A stretch of 22,556 nt of DNA from Actinomycetota bacterium (lineage in GTDB: Bacteria; Actinomycetota; Humimicrobiia; Humimicrobiales; Humimicrobiaceae): positions 1-22,556 of the forward strand of contig JAGYOJ010000005.1 of NCBI GenBank assembly GCA_018399435.1, in the 5' to 3' direction. Positions within the stretch are counted from its first letter, which is position 1; each line of letters opens with the position of its first letter. Made by a program: the position numbers and the translations under genes. The notes below the pieces were generated by a model, which was not told where the DNA came from, did not search any database, and worked only from the letters and a program-made list of their open reading frames with translations. Positions 1 through 7,655 of the stretch are shown piece by piece.

Positions 1-2
1 TT

Positions 3-461
3 GGCATTATAAGTTTTGGAAGAAAAGTAAGAATAATTGAAGACAGGTACCAAGGCTTTATAAAAGTGTTAAGGGATAATAATATAGAAGAAAAGTTTTT
101 TATAGAAATACCAGTTGGCTCACTGGACCTAAAAAAAGAATTTGAGAAAAACAAAGATATTATTAAAGGGGACATAACTGCAGTATTTTGTATTAGCGAT
201 TTTATTGCTATAAATTTTATTAAGTTTCTGAAAAATTTAAATATCAAGATACCGGTACAAATATCAGTAATAGGTTTTGACAATATAAATATAGCTAATT
301 TACTTGAACCAAGGCTAACCACTATAGCACAAGACATATACCATATGGGAAAGCTTGCTGCAAACCTTCTAATTAATGAAATAAGGGGAGAAAGTAAAAA
401 AGATTTAAAAAAAATCCTTGAGCCTAAACTGGTGGAAAGAAACTCGGTAAAAAAAATGTAA
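3..461 (+). CDS. LacI-family transcriptional regulator, C-terminal part (5' end outside window)
   Basis: The reading frame is open from the window edge, and the upstream codons read as protein (GIISFGRKVRIIEDRYQGF), so the gene begins before base 1. About 152 residues are visible. They match the C-terminal half of the periplasmic-binding-like ligand domain of LacI/GalR repressors: AVFCISDFIAI, the ISVIGFDNI strand, then EPRLTTIAQDIYHMGKLAA, ending in a basic RNSVKKM tail. The DNA-binding helix-turn-helix is outside the window. The repressor at 9138 has the same ending (RESVKKI), so the two may be paralogues. A sugar effector is expected from the family. It could control the DUF4380/DUF362 pair or the importer downstream, whose promoter carries a LacI-type operator. 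No hairpin separates it from the next gene 68 bases on. Confidence 0.9.
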   Translation, partial: GIISFGRKVRIIEDRYQGFIKVLRDNNIEEKFFIEIPVGSLDLKKEFEKNKDIIKGDITAVFCISDFIAINFIKFLKNLNIKIPVQISVIGFDNINIANLLEPRLTTIAQDIYHMGKLAANLLINEIRGESKKDLKKILEPKLVERNSVKKM

Positions 462-529
462 TGCTATTTTTCAACTATATTGTTATTGTAGAAACATAAT
501 TGACTTTTATAATATTTTGGGAGGTATGA

Positions 530-1444
530 ATGGAAATACAAAAAAATTATAATTTTGGTGGATGGAAGAACTGTGTAAGAATGGCAAATGATGAAATTGA
601 GCTTATAGTAACTACTGATGTTGGGCCCAGGATAGTCCGTTTTGGTTATACCGGGGAGCAAAATTTTTTTAGGGAATTTAAAGAAGACCAGGGCAAGGTT
701 GGTGGAAAAGAATGGAGAATATATGGGGGGCATAGGTTTTGGCATGCTCCAGAAGCTAGCCCCAGGTGCTATTACCCGGATAATGAAAAAGTAGATTATG
801 AACTCAAAGATAATGTATTAATCCTTACCCAAAATACCGAAAAGACAACTGGGATGCAAAAACAAATAGAAATTACATTAAAAGAAGATAATGAAGTAGA
901 CCTGTTGCATAAAATTACCAATCATAACCTTTGGCCCATTAAGTTTGCTCCTTGGTGCCTGACAGTTATGAATTTAAGAGGCAGGGCAATTGTTCCACAG
1001 GAACCATTCCAAAGCTGGGATGAAAGGCTAACTCCAGTAAGGCCACTTGTTTTGTGGGGATATACTGATATGGCAGATCCCAGATGGATATGGGGAACTA
1101 AATATATACAATTAAAACAAAATCCAAAATTAGAAAGTAAGCAAAAATTGGGTATCTTAAATACGCTTGGATGGGTAGCGTATAGTTTAGGAAAACAGGT
1201 TTTTATAAAGAGATATAAATATGATCCAAGAGCAGAATATACAGATTTTGGCGTAAATACAGAAATATATACAGACCCTGATATTTTTGAGATAGAGACT
1301 TTAGGGGAGTTTAAAAGTATTGATCCGGAAGAATTTGCAGAACATAGGGAAAAATGGTATTTGTTTAAAAAAGAAATTACAGAAGATGAAAATCAAATAG
1401 ATAAAAATTTACTAAATTTGGTAAATAAAACAGAAAAAGTTTAA
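530..1444 (+). CDS. DUF4380-like protein with galactose-mutarotase fold
   Basis: 304 residues with no signal peptide or membrane segment, so probably cytoplasmic. The layout resembles DUF4380 and aldose-1-epimerase-fold proteins: an early GPRIVRFGY strand (32-40), a GGHRFWHAPE segment (67-76) in the sugar-site region, and a closing LGEFKSIDPEEFAEHREKW block (258-276) like the family's 'lgp...l.PGe...h.e.W' ending. The fold commonly binds or mutarotates free sugars, but the reaction of DUF4380 proteins is not established and I do not claim mutarotase activity. The start is fixed by GGGAGG at 519-524, five bases before ATG. An ATG at 526 is in another frame. It is followed 9 bases later by the DUF362 gene, probably co-transcribed. 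A TATAAT box lies at 508-513, but its -35 partner is poor. Confidence 0.75.
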   Translation: MEIQKNYNFGGWKNCVRMANDEIELIVTTDVGPRIVRFGYTGEQNFFREFKEDQGKVGGKEWRIYGGHRFWHAPEASPRCYYPDNEKVDYELKDNVLILTQNTEKTTGMQKQIEITLKEDNEVDLLHKITNHNLWPIKFAPWCLTVMNLRGRAIVPQEPFQSWDERLTPVRPLVLWGYTDMADPRWIWGTKYIQLKQNPKLESKQKLGILNTLGWVAYSLGKQVFIKRYKYDPRAEYTDFGVNTEIYTDPDIFEIETLGEFKSIDPEEFAEHREKWYLFKKEITEDENQIDKNLLNLVNKTEKV

Positions 1445-1453
1445 AGAATTAAA

Positions 1454-2686
1454 ATGGAAAAATCAGAAGTAGCTATTATTAAAAGTTCTAAAATAGACAG
1501 GGTTAGCTCATTAAAAGATAATTTAGAAAAAGCCTTAAATCTTATCGGCGGCTTAGAAAGCAAAGTTAATAAAGAAGACAGGGTAGTTATAAAGCCTAAC
1601 TTACTATTGCCTGTCCCTTATAAAACTGGAGCAACTACAAATCCTTTTCTTGTAGAGGCATTAATAGATTTGTTAAAAAGTTTTGGAATAAAACATATAA
1701 CCATAGCAGAAGGGGCTGTAGTGGGGGAGAGCACTTCAAAGAGTTTTAAAACTTGTGGCTATGAAGAAATTTCTGAAAGAAAAGGAGTGGAACTGGTTGA
1801 TTTAAAAAAGGATGAATTTGTTCCCCTAACTGTTCCAGACCCCAAGTCTTTAAGGATACTAAAAATTCCAAAAACAATAGCATTTGCAGATATAGTGATT
1901 AATATGCCGGTACTTAAAACCCATGATTGTTTTCCAGTAACCCTGGGCATTAAAAACATGAAGGGGGTAATACATGAGAGGGATAAAAAGAAATTCCATC
2001 TTTGGGATCTTGCCCAATGCATTGTTGACTTAAATAAGATAGTTTTACCAAATATTACTATAATTGATGGTACTGTAGGCATGGAAGGGATGGGCCCAAT
2101 ATATGGGGAACCCGCAAACATGAATTTAATTATTGTATCTTTTGATACCCTGGCAGCTGACATAATAGGCTGCAAAATAATGGGGATAGATCCTAATTCA
2201 GTAAAGTATATAAAGCTAGCAGAAAAGCAGGGCCTGGGAGCTAAAAGTTTTTCTGAAATTAAGGTAATAGGGCAAAAAATCGCAGATGTTAAAAAGAACT
2301 TTAAAAGGATAACCCTTGAAAATGTTTTAAAATCAAAAGATTTTAATAAACATGGAATAAAGCTTATAGATAAAGGGGCCTGCAGCGGTTGCAGAAATGT
2401 TATAACTTCTCTCTTGGGTGATATAAAAGATAGCAATAAATTTGAAAAAATAGAAAACATTACTTTTTTTATTGGGAAAGGCATAAAAGAAAAAGATTTG
2501 AAAAATTGCAAGGGCAAGCCAGCATTTTTTGGGTCTTGCACAAAGGGAATTAAAAAAGATAAAAGCTTATACATGCCAGGCTGCCCTCCCCATGTGCTAC
2601 ATGTAAAAAAGATATTAGGTTACAAAAAAGAAGATTTTGATAATTTTTCTTTTTTAAAAACACATTTAAAGCATTTTGGGTTTTGA
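1454..2686 (+). CDS. DUF362 domain protein with C-terminal Fe-S-like cysteine motif
   Basis: 410 residues, soluble. Residues 1-290 show DUF362 hallmarks: IKPNL (46-50), AEG (85-87), MPVLKTH (151-157), GIKNMKG (165-171) and IDGTVGMEGMGP (204-215). Many family members end in ferredoxin-type CxxCxxC repeats. This one instead has Cys310-x2-Cys313, Cys352, Cys362 in FGSC, and Cys377 in PGCPPH. The spacing and the PGCPP signature recall the proximal [4Fe-4S] site of NuoB and NiFe-hydrogenase small subunits, so a redox or cluster-binding role is possible. The catalytic function of the family is not established. There is no strong Shine-Dalgarno at the ATG, and the 9-base gap after the DUF4380 gene suggests translational coupling. 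Its link to the sugar genes is unclear. Confidence 0.85.
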   Translation: MEKSEVAIIKSSKIDRVSSLKDNLEKALNLIGGLESKVNKEDRVVIKPNLLLPVPYKTGATTNPFLVEALIDLLKSFGIKHITIAEGAVVGESTSKSFKTCGYEEISERKGVELVDLKKDEFVPLTVPDPKSLRILKIPKTIAFADIVINMPVLKTHDCFPVTLGIKNMKGVIHERDKKKFHLWDLAQCIVDLNKIVLPNITIIDGTVGMEGMGPIYGEPANMNLIIVSFDTLAADIIGCKIMGIDPNSVKYIKLAEKQGLGAKSFSEIKVIGQKIADVKKNFKRITLENVLKSKDFNKHGIKLIDKGACSGCRNVITSLLGDIKDSNKFEKIENITFFIGKGIKEKDLKNCKGKPAFFGSCTKGIKKDKSLYMPGCPPHVLHVKKILGYKKEDFDNFSFLKTHLKHFGF

Positions 2687-2743
2687 TTAAAATTATAGAA
2701 TAAAATGCAATATATTATCATTTTCAGATAAACTAAAAAAAAT

Positions 2744-2771
2744 TTGACTTTTAATAATTATAAGGTAAAAT
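2744..2771 (+). promoter_or_regulatory. Sigma-70-type promoter of the ABC importer operon
   Basis: TTGACT (2744-2749) and TAAAAT (2766-2771) are separated by 16 bases, in a 154-base gap before the transporter ATPase gene. The predicted transcript start is near 2778, about 60 bases before the GTG start. The LacI-type operator at 2786-2799 lies just downstream, the expected repression geometry. Other TA-rich boxes nearby make the -10 assignment approximate. Confidence 0.55.
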
Positions 2772-2785
2772 TATTACATAATTAC

Positions 2786-2799
2786 TGAAACTGGTTTCA
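2786..2799. promoter_or_regulatory. LacI/GalR-type operator TGAAACTGGTTTCA
   Basis: The arms TGAAAC and GTTTCA are perfect inverted repeats around a central TG. This is one base from the common LacI-family operator TGAAACCGGTTTCA. It lies about 8 bases downstream of the predicted transcript start, where a bound repressor would block transcription. The likely binder is one of the two LacI-family proteins in this window; which one cannot be told from the site. Confidence 0.75.
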
Positions 2800-2840
2800 T
2801 TGAAATTTAGGATTTATTAACCTAATAGCTAGGGGGTTAT

Positions 2841-4346
2841 GTGCCTAGTAATAATGGTATCCTTTTGGAAATGAACAACATTTCAAAGTCTTTCCCAGGC
2901 GTCCAAGCCCTAGACGATGTAAGCTTTTCTTTAAAAGAAGGAGAAGTGCTTGCGCTTGTTGGTGAAAATGGGGCCGGAAAGTCTACCCTTATAAAAATAT
3001 TATCAGGCTCTTATAAAGCTGATATTGGAAATATAAAGATAAATGGGGATAATATTGATATTAAGGGCACAAAGCATTCAATTGAACTTGGAATAAGCAC
3101 GATATACCAGGAGACTTCTCTTGTCCAGGAAATTACAGTTGCAGAAAATATATATCTGGGAAGGCAGCCTACCACTAGATTTGGCCGGATTGACTGGAAC
3201 ACAATGAACAAAAACGCAGAAGAACTTTTAAAAAGCCTTTCAATTAATGTTTCTCCCAATGTACTGGTTACAAGGTTATCGGCTGCACAACAGCAAATGG
3301 TTGAAATAGCCAAAGCTTTATCCGTAGATGCAAAAATTATTATAATGGATGAGCCTACAGCAGCAATAACTGAGGAAGATACAGAAAATTTATTTAATAT
3401 AATTAGAGAGATTGTAAAAAAAGGGGTCTCAGTTATTTATATTTCCCATAGGCTAAAAGAAATTTTCCAGATTGCAGACAGGGTTACTGTGCTCAGGGAT
3501 GGCAAGACTGTTAAGACAATGGACGTAGAAGAATCTGATGAAAATTCTATTGTGCGTTACATGGTTGGAAGAGAAATTGGAAATATTTTTGGTGATGAAA
3601 GCTATAAATCTGAAAAAGAAGTAATACTGGAAGTAAAAAATCTAACCAGACGCGGCCAATACAGGGATGTAAGCTTTACTTTAAGAAAGGGAGAAATATT
3701 TGGTTTCTCAGGCCTGGTTGGGGCGGGCAGGAGTGAGGTAGTTAGAACTATTTTTGGATTAGATAGGCCTGATAGCGGTGAAATTATTTTGGAAGGTGAA
3801 AAAGTTAAGATTAATAGCTCTTCAGAAGCTATCGGTAAGGGAATTACCTTTGTTTCTGAAGACAGGAGGACTGAAAGCGTAATCCAGGGCTTTTCAGTTA
3901 GGGAAAATGTTACTATATTGCTCCTAAAAGAAGTTTTGAATAAAATTGGTTTAATTAGCGGCAATAAAGAGAAAAAGCTGGCAAAAAAATATGTTGAAAG
4001 ATTTTCAGTAAAAACTCCGACACTTGAGCAGCTTGCCATGTATCTAAGTGGTGGCAATCAGCAAAAATTAGCTCTTGCAAAATGTTTGTCTACAAGCCCA
4101 AAAATTTTAATACTAGATGAACCTACAAAGGGAATAGATGTAGGTGCGAAAAAAGAAATACACACACTGATTAAAAATCTTGCAAAAGAAGGCATGGCAA
4201 TCATATTAGTTTCTTCTGAGCTGCCAGAAATTATTGGTATGTGCCACAGAGTAATGGTTATGCACGAGGGTAGAACAGTAAAGATTTTTGAAAAAGAAGA
4301 ATTAAGCGAAGAAGAGCTAATCCATGCAGCAGTTGGAAATGTTTAA
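2841..4346 (+). CDS. Sugar ABC transporter ATP-binding protein (RbsA/MglA/RhaT type)
   Basis: 501 residues, the normal size for the double-nucleotide-binding-domain ATPase of CUT2 sugar importers, acting on the inner membrane face. NBD1 (about 7-245) has Walker A GENGAGKST (41-49), the family-specific LSAAQQQMVEIAKAL signature, MDEPTAA and the YISHRL switch. NBD2 (about 260-500) has the degenerate P-loop GLVGAGRSE, then LSGGNQQKLALAKCL, LDEPTKGIDVGAK and VSSELPE, as in RbsA/XylG/MglA. The GTG start is chosen because AGGGGG (2831-2836) lies just upstream. ATG at 2871 would trim the first conserved strand. It is the first gene of a four-gene importer operon, under the promoter and operator at 2744-2799. 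The substrate cannot be read from the ATPase. Confidence 0.95.
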   Translation: MPSNNGILLEMNNISKSFPGVQALDDVSFSLKEGEVLALVGENGAGKSTLIKILSGSYKADIGNIKINGDNIDIKGTKHSIELGISTIYQETSLVQEITVAENIYLGRQPTTRFGRIDWNTMNKNAEELLKSLSINVSPNVLVTRLSAAQQQMVEIAKALSVDAKIIIMDEPTAAITEEDTENLFNIIREIVKKGVSVIYISHRLKEIFQIADRVTVLRDGKTVKTMDVEESDENSIVRYMVGREIGNIFGDESYKSEKEVILEVKNLTRRGQYRDVSFTLRKGEIFGFSGLVGAGRSEVVRTIFGLDRPDSGEIILEGEKVKINSSSEAIGKGITFVSEDRRTESVIQGFSVRENVTILLLKEVLNKIGLISGNKEKKLAKKYVERFSVKTPTLEQLAMYLSGGNQQKLALAKCLSTSPKILILDEPTKGIDVGAKKEIHTLIKNLAKEGMAIILVSSELPEIIGMCHRVMVMHEGRTVKIFEKEELSEEELIHAAVGNV

Positions 4347-4363
4347 GTAAGTAAGGAATAAAA

Positions 4364-5341
4364 ATGAGTGATTTATCTATCAATGAAAGTACTGGCATTA
4401 AAAAAAGATTTGTGCGTTTCTTTTTTAGCCAGGCAATGTTGTTAGTTTTTATTGTTCTTTTTATAGCAATGAGTTTTGCTTCTGATAAATTTTTAACCAC
4501 TGGAAACCTGTTTAATATCATAAGGCAATCTACCGTACTTGGCATGATGGCTTGCGGGATGACTATAGTAATTATAGGAAAAGGGGTGGACCTTTCTGCC
4601 GCTTCGATATTGGCTCTTTGCGCGGTTACAAATGTGATGCTGCAGCCTTTTGGTTACATTACTGCTATTGTAGCATCAATAATTGTTGGAATTGTTTGTG
4701 GGCTGATAAACGGGTTTCTTATTGGAAAGGTTAAAGCAAACTTTATTATTGTAACATTGGGAACACAGATACTTTTTACGGCCATGGCCCTAATTGTTTC
4801 CGAAGGCAGAAATTTAAAAAGCAGGACTGAACCAATTTTTTCCTATATCGGAAAAGAAAGCATATTGGGCATCCCGGTAATGGCATATTTCTTAGTGATT
4901 ACTTTTATCATTTTTGGAGTTCTCCTACATAAAACAATTGGCGGCAGAAGGCTTTTTGCTACAGGATTAAATAATCCAGCTGCAAAAGTTGCAGGAATAA
5001 ATACCTCAAATATTATAATGGGAAGTTATGTTATAAACGGTTTTATTTGTGGTGTCGCTTCTGTAGTTTTGACTTCAAGGCTTCCAAGAATCCGGGTGGG
5101 GACAGCTTCTGAATATTTGTTTGATGTAATTACTATTGTTGTATTAGGCGGCACAGCACTTACAGGTGGAGTAGGAGGAATTTATAAGACTGCTATTGGG
5201 CTAGGAATATTTGCAATAATTGCAAATGGCATGTCCCTTTTAGGGATTCCATATGAGTTCCAGCAAATGGTTAAGGGAATAATTTTAGTCCTTGCTGTTT
5301 TATATGATGAATTTAATAGAAGAAAGAGGTTATTATATTGA
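4364..5341 (+). CDS. Sugar ABC transporter permease 1 (RbsC/RhaP/LsrC family)
   Basis: 325 residues, strongly hydrophobic with about 8-10 membrane segments, matching the branched-chain/ribose permease family (BPD_transp_2). Typical motifs are GMTIVIIGKGVDLS after the second helix, GLINGFLIGKVKANFIIVTLG, and IVVLGGTALTGGVGG near the C-terminus. It begins 17 bases after the ATPase gene, and its TGA stop overlaps the TTG start of the second permease, so the two should be made in step. It probably forms a heterodimeric channel with that permease. Confidence 0.95.
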   Translation: MSDLSINESTGIKKRFVRFFFSQAMLLVFIVLFIAMSFASDKFLTTGNLFNIIRQSTVLGMMACGMTIVIIGKGVDLSAASILALCAVTNVMLQPFGYITAIVASIIVGIVCGLINGFLIGKVKANFIIVTLGTQILFTAMALIVSEGRNLKSRTEPIFSYIGKESILGIPVMAYFLVITFIIFGVLLHKTIGGRRLFATGLNNPAAKVAGINTSNIIMGSYVINGFICGVASVVLTSRLPRIRVGTASEYLFDVITIVVLGGTALTGGVGGIYKTAIGLGIFAIIANGMSLLGIPYEFQQMVKGIILVLAVLYDEFNRRKRLLY

Positions 5342-6309
5342 AAGATATAATTAAAAAAATTGGGAGTTTTATAACCAACCAAAGGCTTCTTTTTATGATT
5401 ATCTTTTTAGTAATAGTATTAACTATTGCAGACAGATCCTTTTTCACTTTTAGGAGCCTTACCAGCATAATTGACCATATAAATATAAATGCGATAATGG
5501 CTGCCGGAATGACCGTTCTTCTAATAAGCGGGTCTTTTGATTTATCAGTTGGGGCAGTAATGGCTTTTACTGGTGTAATAACTTTTTTGCTTCAACCTTA
5601 TGGCTTGTTTGTGTCTATTGCTGGGGGACTTTTGGCTGGAACAGCAGTAGGCGCATTAAACGGATTGCTGGTGGTAAAGGGTAAAATTAATGCTTTTATT
5701 GTTACTTTAGGATCTATGATTATTTTTAGGGGACTAGGTTTAGGATTAAGCAATAGCACGCCTATTAAGGGCAGAATTGAGTCTTTTTCTAAATTAGGCC
5801 AGGGATCATTTTTAGGTGTGCCTAATCCAGTTTGGGTATTAATAATAGTTTATGTAGCTGTTTGGTACATATTAAAATATACTAAGTTTGGAAGAAATGA
5901 TTACGCAATTGGCGGCAATACTCTTTCTGCCAGCCTAGCCGGTATAAACGTTGATTTAAACACTTTCTTTTATTTTGTTTTTACTTCTTTTACTGCAGCA
6001 ATTGCCGGCCTTATATATTGTTCAAGAGTAAATACCGCATCTGCGGTTTTTGGGCCGGGGATTGAGCTATATGTAATTGCTGCTGCAGTTCTTGGGGGTA
6101 CTAGCTTGTTTGGAGGCAAGGGTGGCGTAATTGGTACAATTCAAGGTGTAGTAATTTTAGGCATTGTGGAAAGGGCAATGGTAATTTTTAATGTAGATAC
6201 AAATTATCAATTATTAGTTAGGGGTTTAGTAATACTTGCTGTTGTAGTTACTGACACATTAGTAACTAGAAGGCAGGAAAGGCAACTGCTAAGGGAGGTG
6301 ATGAAATAG
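5338..6309 (+). CDS. Sugar ABC transporter permease 2 (RbsC/RhaQ/LsrD family)
   Basis: 323 residues of the same permease family as its neighbour: AAGMTVLLISGSFDLSVGA, GALNGLLVVKGKINAFIVTLG, and AAVLGGTSLFGGKGG. It starts with TTG inside the stop of permease 1 (ATTGA overlap), preceded by AGAGG. Most CUT2 importers (Rbs, Xyl, Mgl) use one permease gene. Two dissimilar permeases with one double-NBD ATPase are typical of the rhizobial L-rhamnose importer RhaSTPQ and the AI-2 importer Lsr. With rhaA in this locus, a rhamnose-like or rare-aldose substrate is plausible but unproven. Confidence 0.95.
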   Translation: MKDIIKKIGSFITNQRLLFMIIFLVIVLTIADRSFFTFRSLTSIIDHININAIMAAGMTVLLISGSFDLSVGAVMAFTGVITFLLQPYGLFVSIAGGLLAGTAVGALNGLLVVKGKINAFIVTLGSMIIFRGLGLGLSNSTPIKGRIESFSKLGQGSFLGVPNPVWVLIIVYVAVWYILKYTKFGRNDYAIGGNTLSASLAGINVDLNTFFYFVFTSFTAAIAGLIYCSRVNTASAVFGPGIELYVIAAAVLGGTSLFGGKGGVIGTIQGVVILGIVERAMVIFNVDTNYQLLVRGLVILAVVVTDTLVTRRQERQLLREVMK

Positions 6310-6359
6310 TAATTTTAATTTTTTGCAATTGTTTTATTGTTTTAGGAAAGGAGTAAAGC

Positions 6360-7409
6360 ATGAAACGCTTTTTGACATTGTTATTAATAATAGCTCTAGT
6401 AGTAACTCTTGGTCTTGCTGTTTTTGGCTGTCAGGGCGCATCTGCAGAAGAAGCAATAGAAGGAGAAGTTGAAGAAGCAGGCGTAGAAGGGGCAGATGTT
6501 ACTGTAGGATTTTCCCTTCCTTTTATTGAGGACAGCCCTTATACATTTCCTTTTGCAGAATCTTTAAGGGAAGAAGCTGCCGCAAGAGGTTGGGAGTTAA
6601 TAATGACTGATGCAGGAGGAGATATCAATACCCAGTCTAACCAGATTGAAGATATGGTTGCGCAGGGGATAGACGGGCTTATGATGATGCCTGTAGACGC
6701 TGCTGGTATTGTGGCAGTTATTCAAAGAGTATATGAAGAGACAGGTGGAGAACTTCCAATGATATGCTCAAATGTAATGACTGATCCGCCAGAGCTGGAT
6801 GAATTAGTTGGATTTGCTGGTCCTAATAGTTATCTGGAAGGAAAGCAGATAGGCGAATATTATGTAAATTACCTTAAAGAGAATGGAATTGAATCCATAA
6901 ATTATTGCGAAACACAGGGAACAGCAGGATATTCTGCAGCAATAGACAGGCATAATGGTTTCCTGGATGCATTAGAAGAACAAGGCGCTACAGATATGTT
7001 TAATGAGCTTGATTCACAGCCTTGCGACTGGTCTCCAGATAAGGCTCAGGCTCAAACCGAGAACTGGATTACAACTTATGGCGAAGACATGAAAATGGTA
7101 TATTCACATAATGATGGAATGGCAATAGGCATTATTAATGCATTACAGGATGCAGGCTATGAACCTGGAGAGGTTTTAGTAAACGGTTGTGACGGACAAA
7201 CTCAAGCAGTTGAATTTATAACAGAAGGCTGGCAGTTATTTACAGTATTCCAGTCACCAGCTGAAGATGCAGCTACTGCTATGAGAACAATGGAGAAAAT
7301 ATTGGCTGGCGAAGATGTTCCTTATTGGAATTATATGGAAACACCTATTATTGATAGCAGCAATGCTGAAGAGTATCTACCAATAGTAGAAGAACTCTGG
7401 GAACAATAA
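6360..7409 (+). CDS. Sugar ABC transporter substrate-binding lipoprotein (Peripla_BP_4)
   Basis: 349 residues. A signal peptide (KR then a hydrophobic core at 5-22) ends in lipobox VFGC with Cys24, so the mature protein should be lipid-anchored outside the membrane. An acidic linker (about 25-46) precedes a two-lobe RbsB/XylF-like domain: TVGFSLPFIEDSPYTFPF, DAGGDINTQSNQIEDMVAQGIDGLMMMPVD, and a second lobe with VYSHNDGMAIGIINAL and VNGCDG. It delivers substrate to the two permeases. A strong AAGGAG before the ATG and a 50-base gap after permease 2 fit higher expression of the binding protein. The ligand cannot be assigned from sequence. A hairpin terminator follows. Confidence 0.93.
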   Translation: MKRFLTLLLIIALVVTLGLAVFGCQGASAEEAIEGEVEEAGVEGADVTVGFSLPFIEDSPYTFPFAESLREEAAARGWELIMTDAGGDINTQSNQIEDMVAQGIDGLMMMPVDAAGIVAVIQRVYEETGGELPMICSNVMTDPPELDELVGFAGPNSYLEGKQIGEYYVNYLKENGIESINYCETQGTAGYSAAIDRHNGFLDALEEQGATDMFNELDSQPCDWSPDKAQAQTENWITTYGEDMKMVYSHNDGMAIGIINALQDAGYEPGEVLVNGCDGQTQAVEFITEGWQLFTVFQSPAEDAATAMRTMEKILAGEDVPYWNYMETPIIDSSNAEEYLPIVEELWEQ

Positions 7410-7442
7410 GGATGAAAAGATTCTTAATAGAGTAAAGTGAAG

Positions 7443-7476
7443 ATAATAGCCTAATGCATCTGCATTAGGCTATTAT
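7443..7476 (+). terminator. Perfect 16-bp inverted repeat, probable importer operon terminator
   Basis: ATAATAGCCTAATGCA (7443-7458) is exactly complementary to TGCATTAGGCTATTAT (7461-7476), with only TC between. In practice the innermost pairs open to make the loop. It lies 33 bases after the binding-protein stop. The downstream tract (TACATTT) is only moderately T-rich, so it could be an intrinsic terminator, an mRNA-stabilising 3' stem, or both. The symmetry would also suit bidirectional function. Confidence 0.7.
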
Positions 7477-7482
7477 TACATT

Positions 7483-7499
7483 TAAAGCAAAATGCTTTA
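7483..7499 (+). terminator. Small secondary hairpin after the main terminator
   Basis: TAAAGCA and TGCTTTA pair around an AAA loop and are followed by AT-rich sequence containing TTTTT. The stem is weak (7 bp, two G-C pairs). It may back up the larger hairpin just upstream or be incidental. Confidence 0.3.
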
Positions 7500-7623
7500 T
7501 AATTTTTAAAATATTTTTCTTAAGGCAAATAGACTATTTTAGTAAAATAATTAAATATTGAAAAAGCTGTAAAAATATAAAGGGCAATATATTAAATAGT
7601 TTAACCCCTAATTAAGAAGTTTT

Positions 7624-7640
7624 AAAGTTAACCTAACTTT
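7624..7640. promoter_or_regulatory. Inverted repeat before the catabolic operon, possible operator
   Basis: AAAGTTA and TAACTTT are perfect inverted repeats with an ACC spacer, directly before the AAAGGAG ribosome site of the first catabolic gene. A similar GTTTAACCCCTAA string lies about 20 bases upstream. The site differs from the importer operator, so if it binds a regulator it may be a different one. I found no convincing -35/-10 pair between 7500 and 7620. Confidence 0.3.
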
Positions 7641-7655
7641 TAAAGGAGAAATTAG

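Noticed and set aside
1759..2574. A 271-codon open frame on the minus strand
   Set aside because: It lies wholly antisense to the well-supported DUF362 gene, has low-complexity composition, no ribosome site and no recognisable domain. It is a shadow of the plus-strand codon pattern.
1454..2686. DUF362 gene as a complex I or hydrogenase subunit
   Set aside because: Only the C-terminal cysteine pattern resembles those proteins. The first 290 residues are DUF362, and no partner subunits are nearby.
3602..4057. Minus-strand open frame of 151 codons inside the transporter ATPase
   Set aside because: Antisense to conserved NBD2 motifs, Ser/Leu-rich translation with no domain; a shadow frame.
6310..6359. 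Hairpin or terminator between permease 2 and the binding protein
   Set aside because: Only a four-pair CAAT/ATTG stem is present, so internal termination is not supported.
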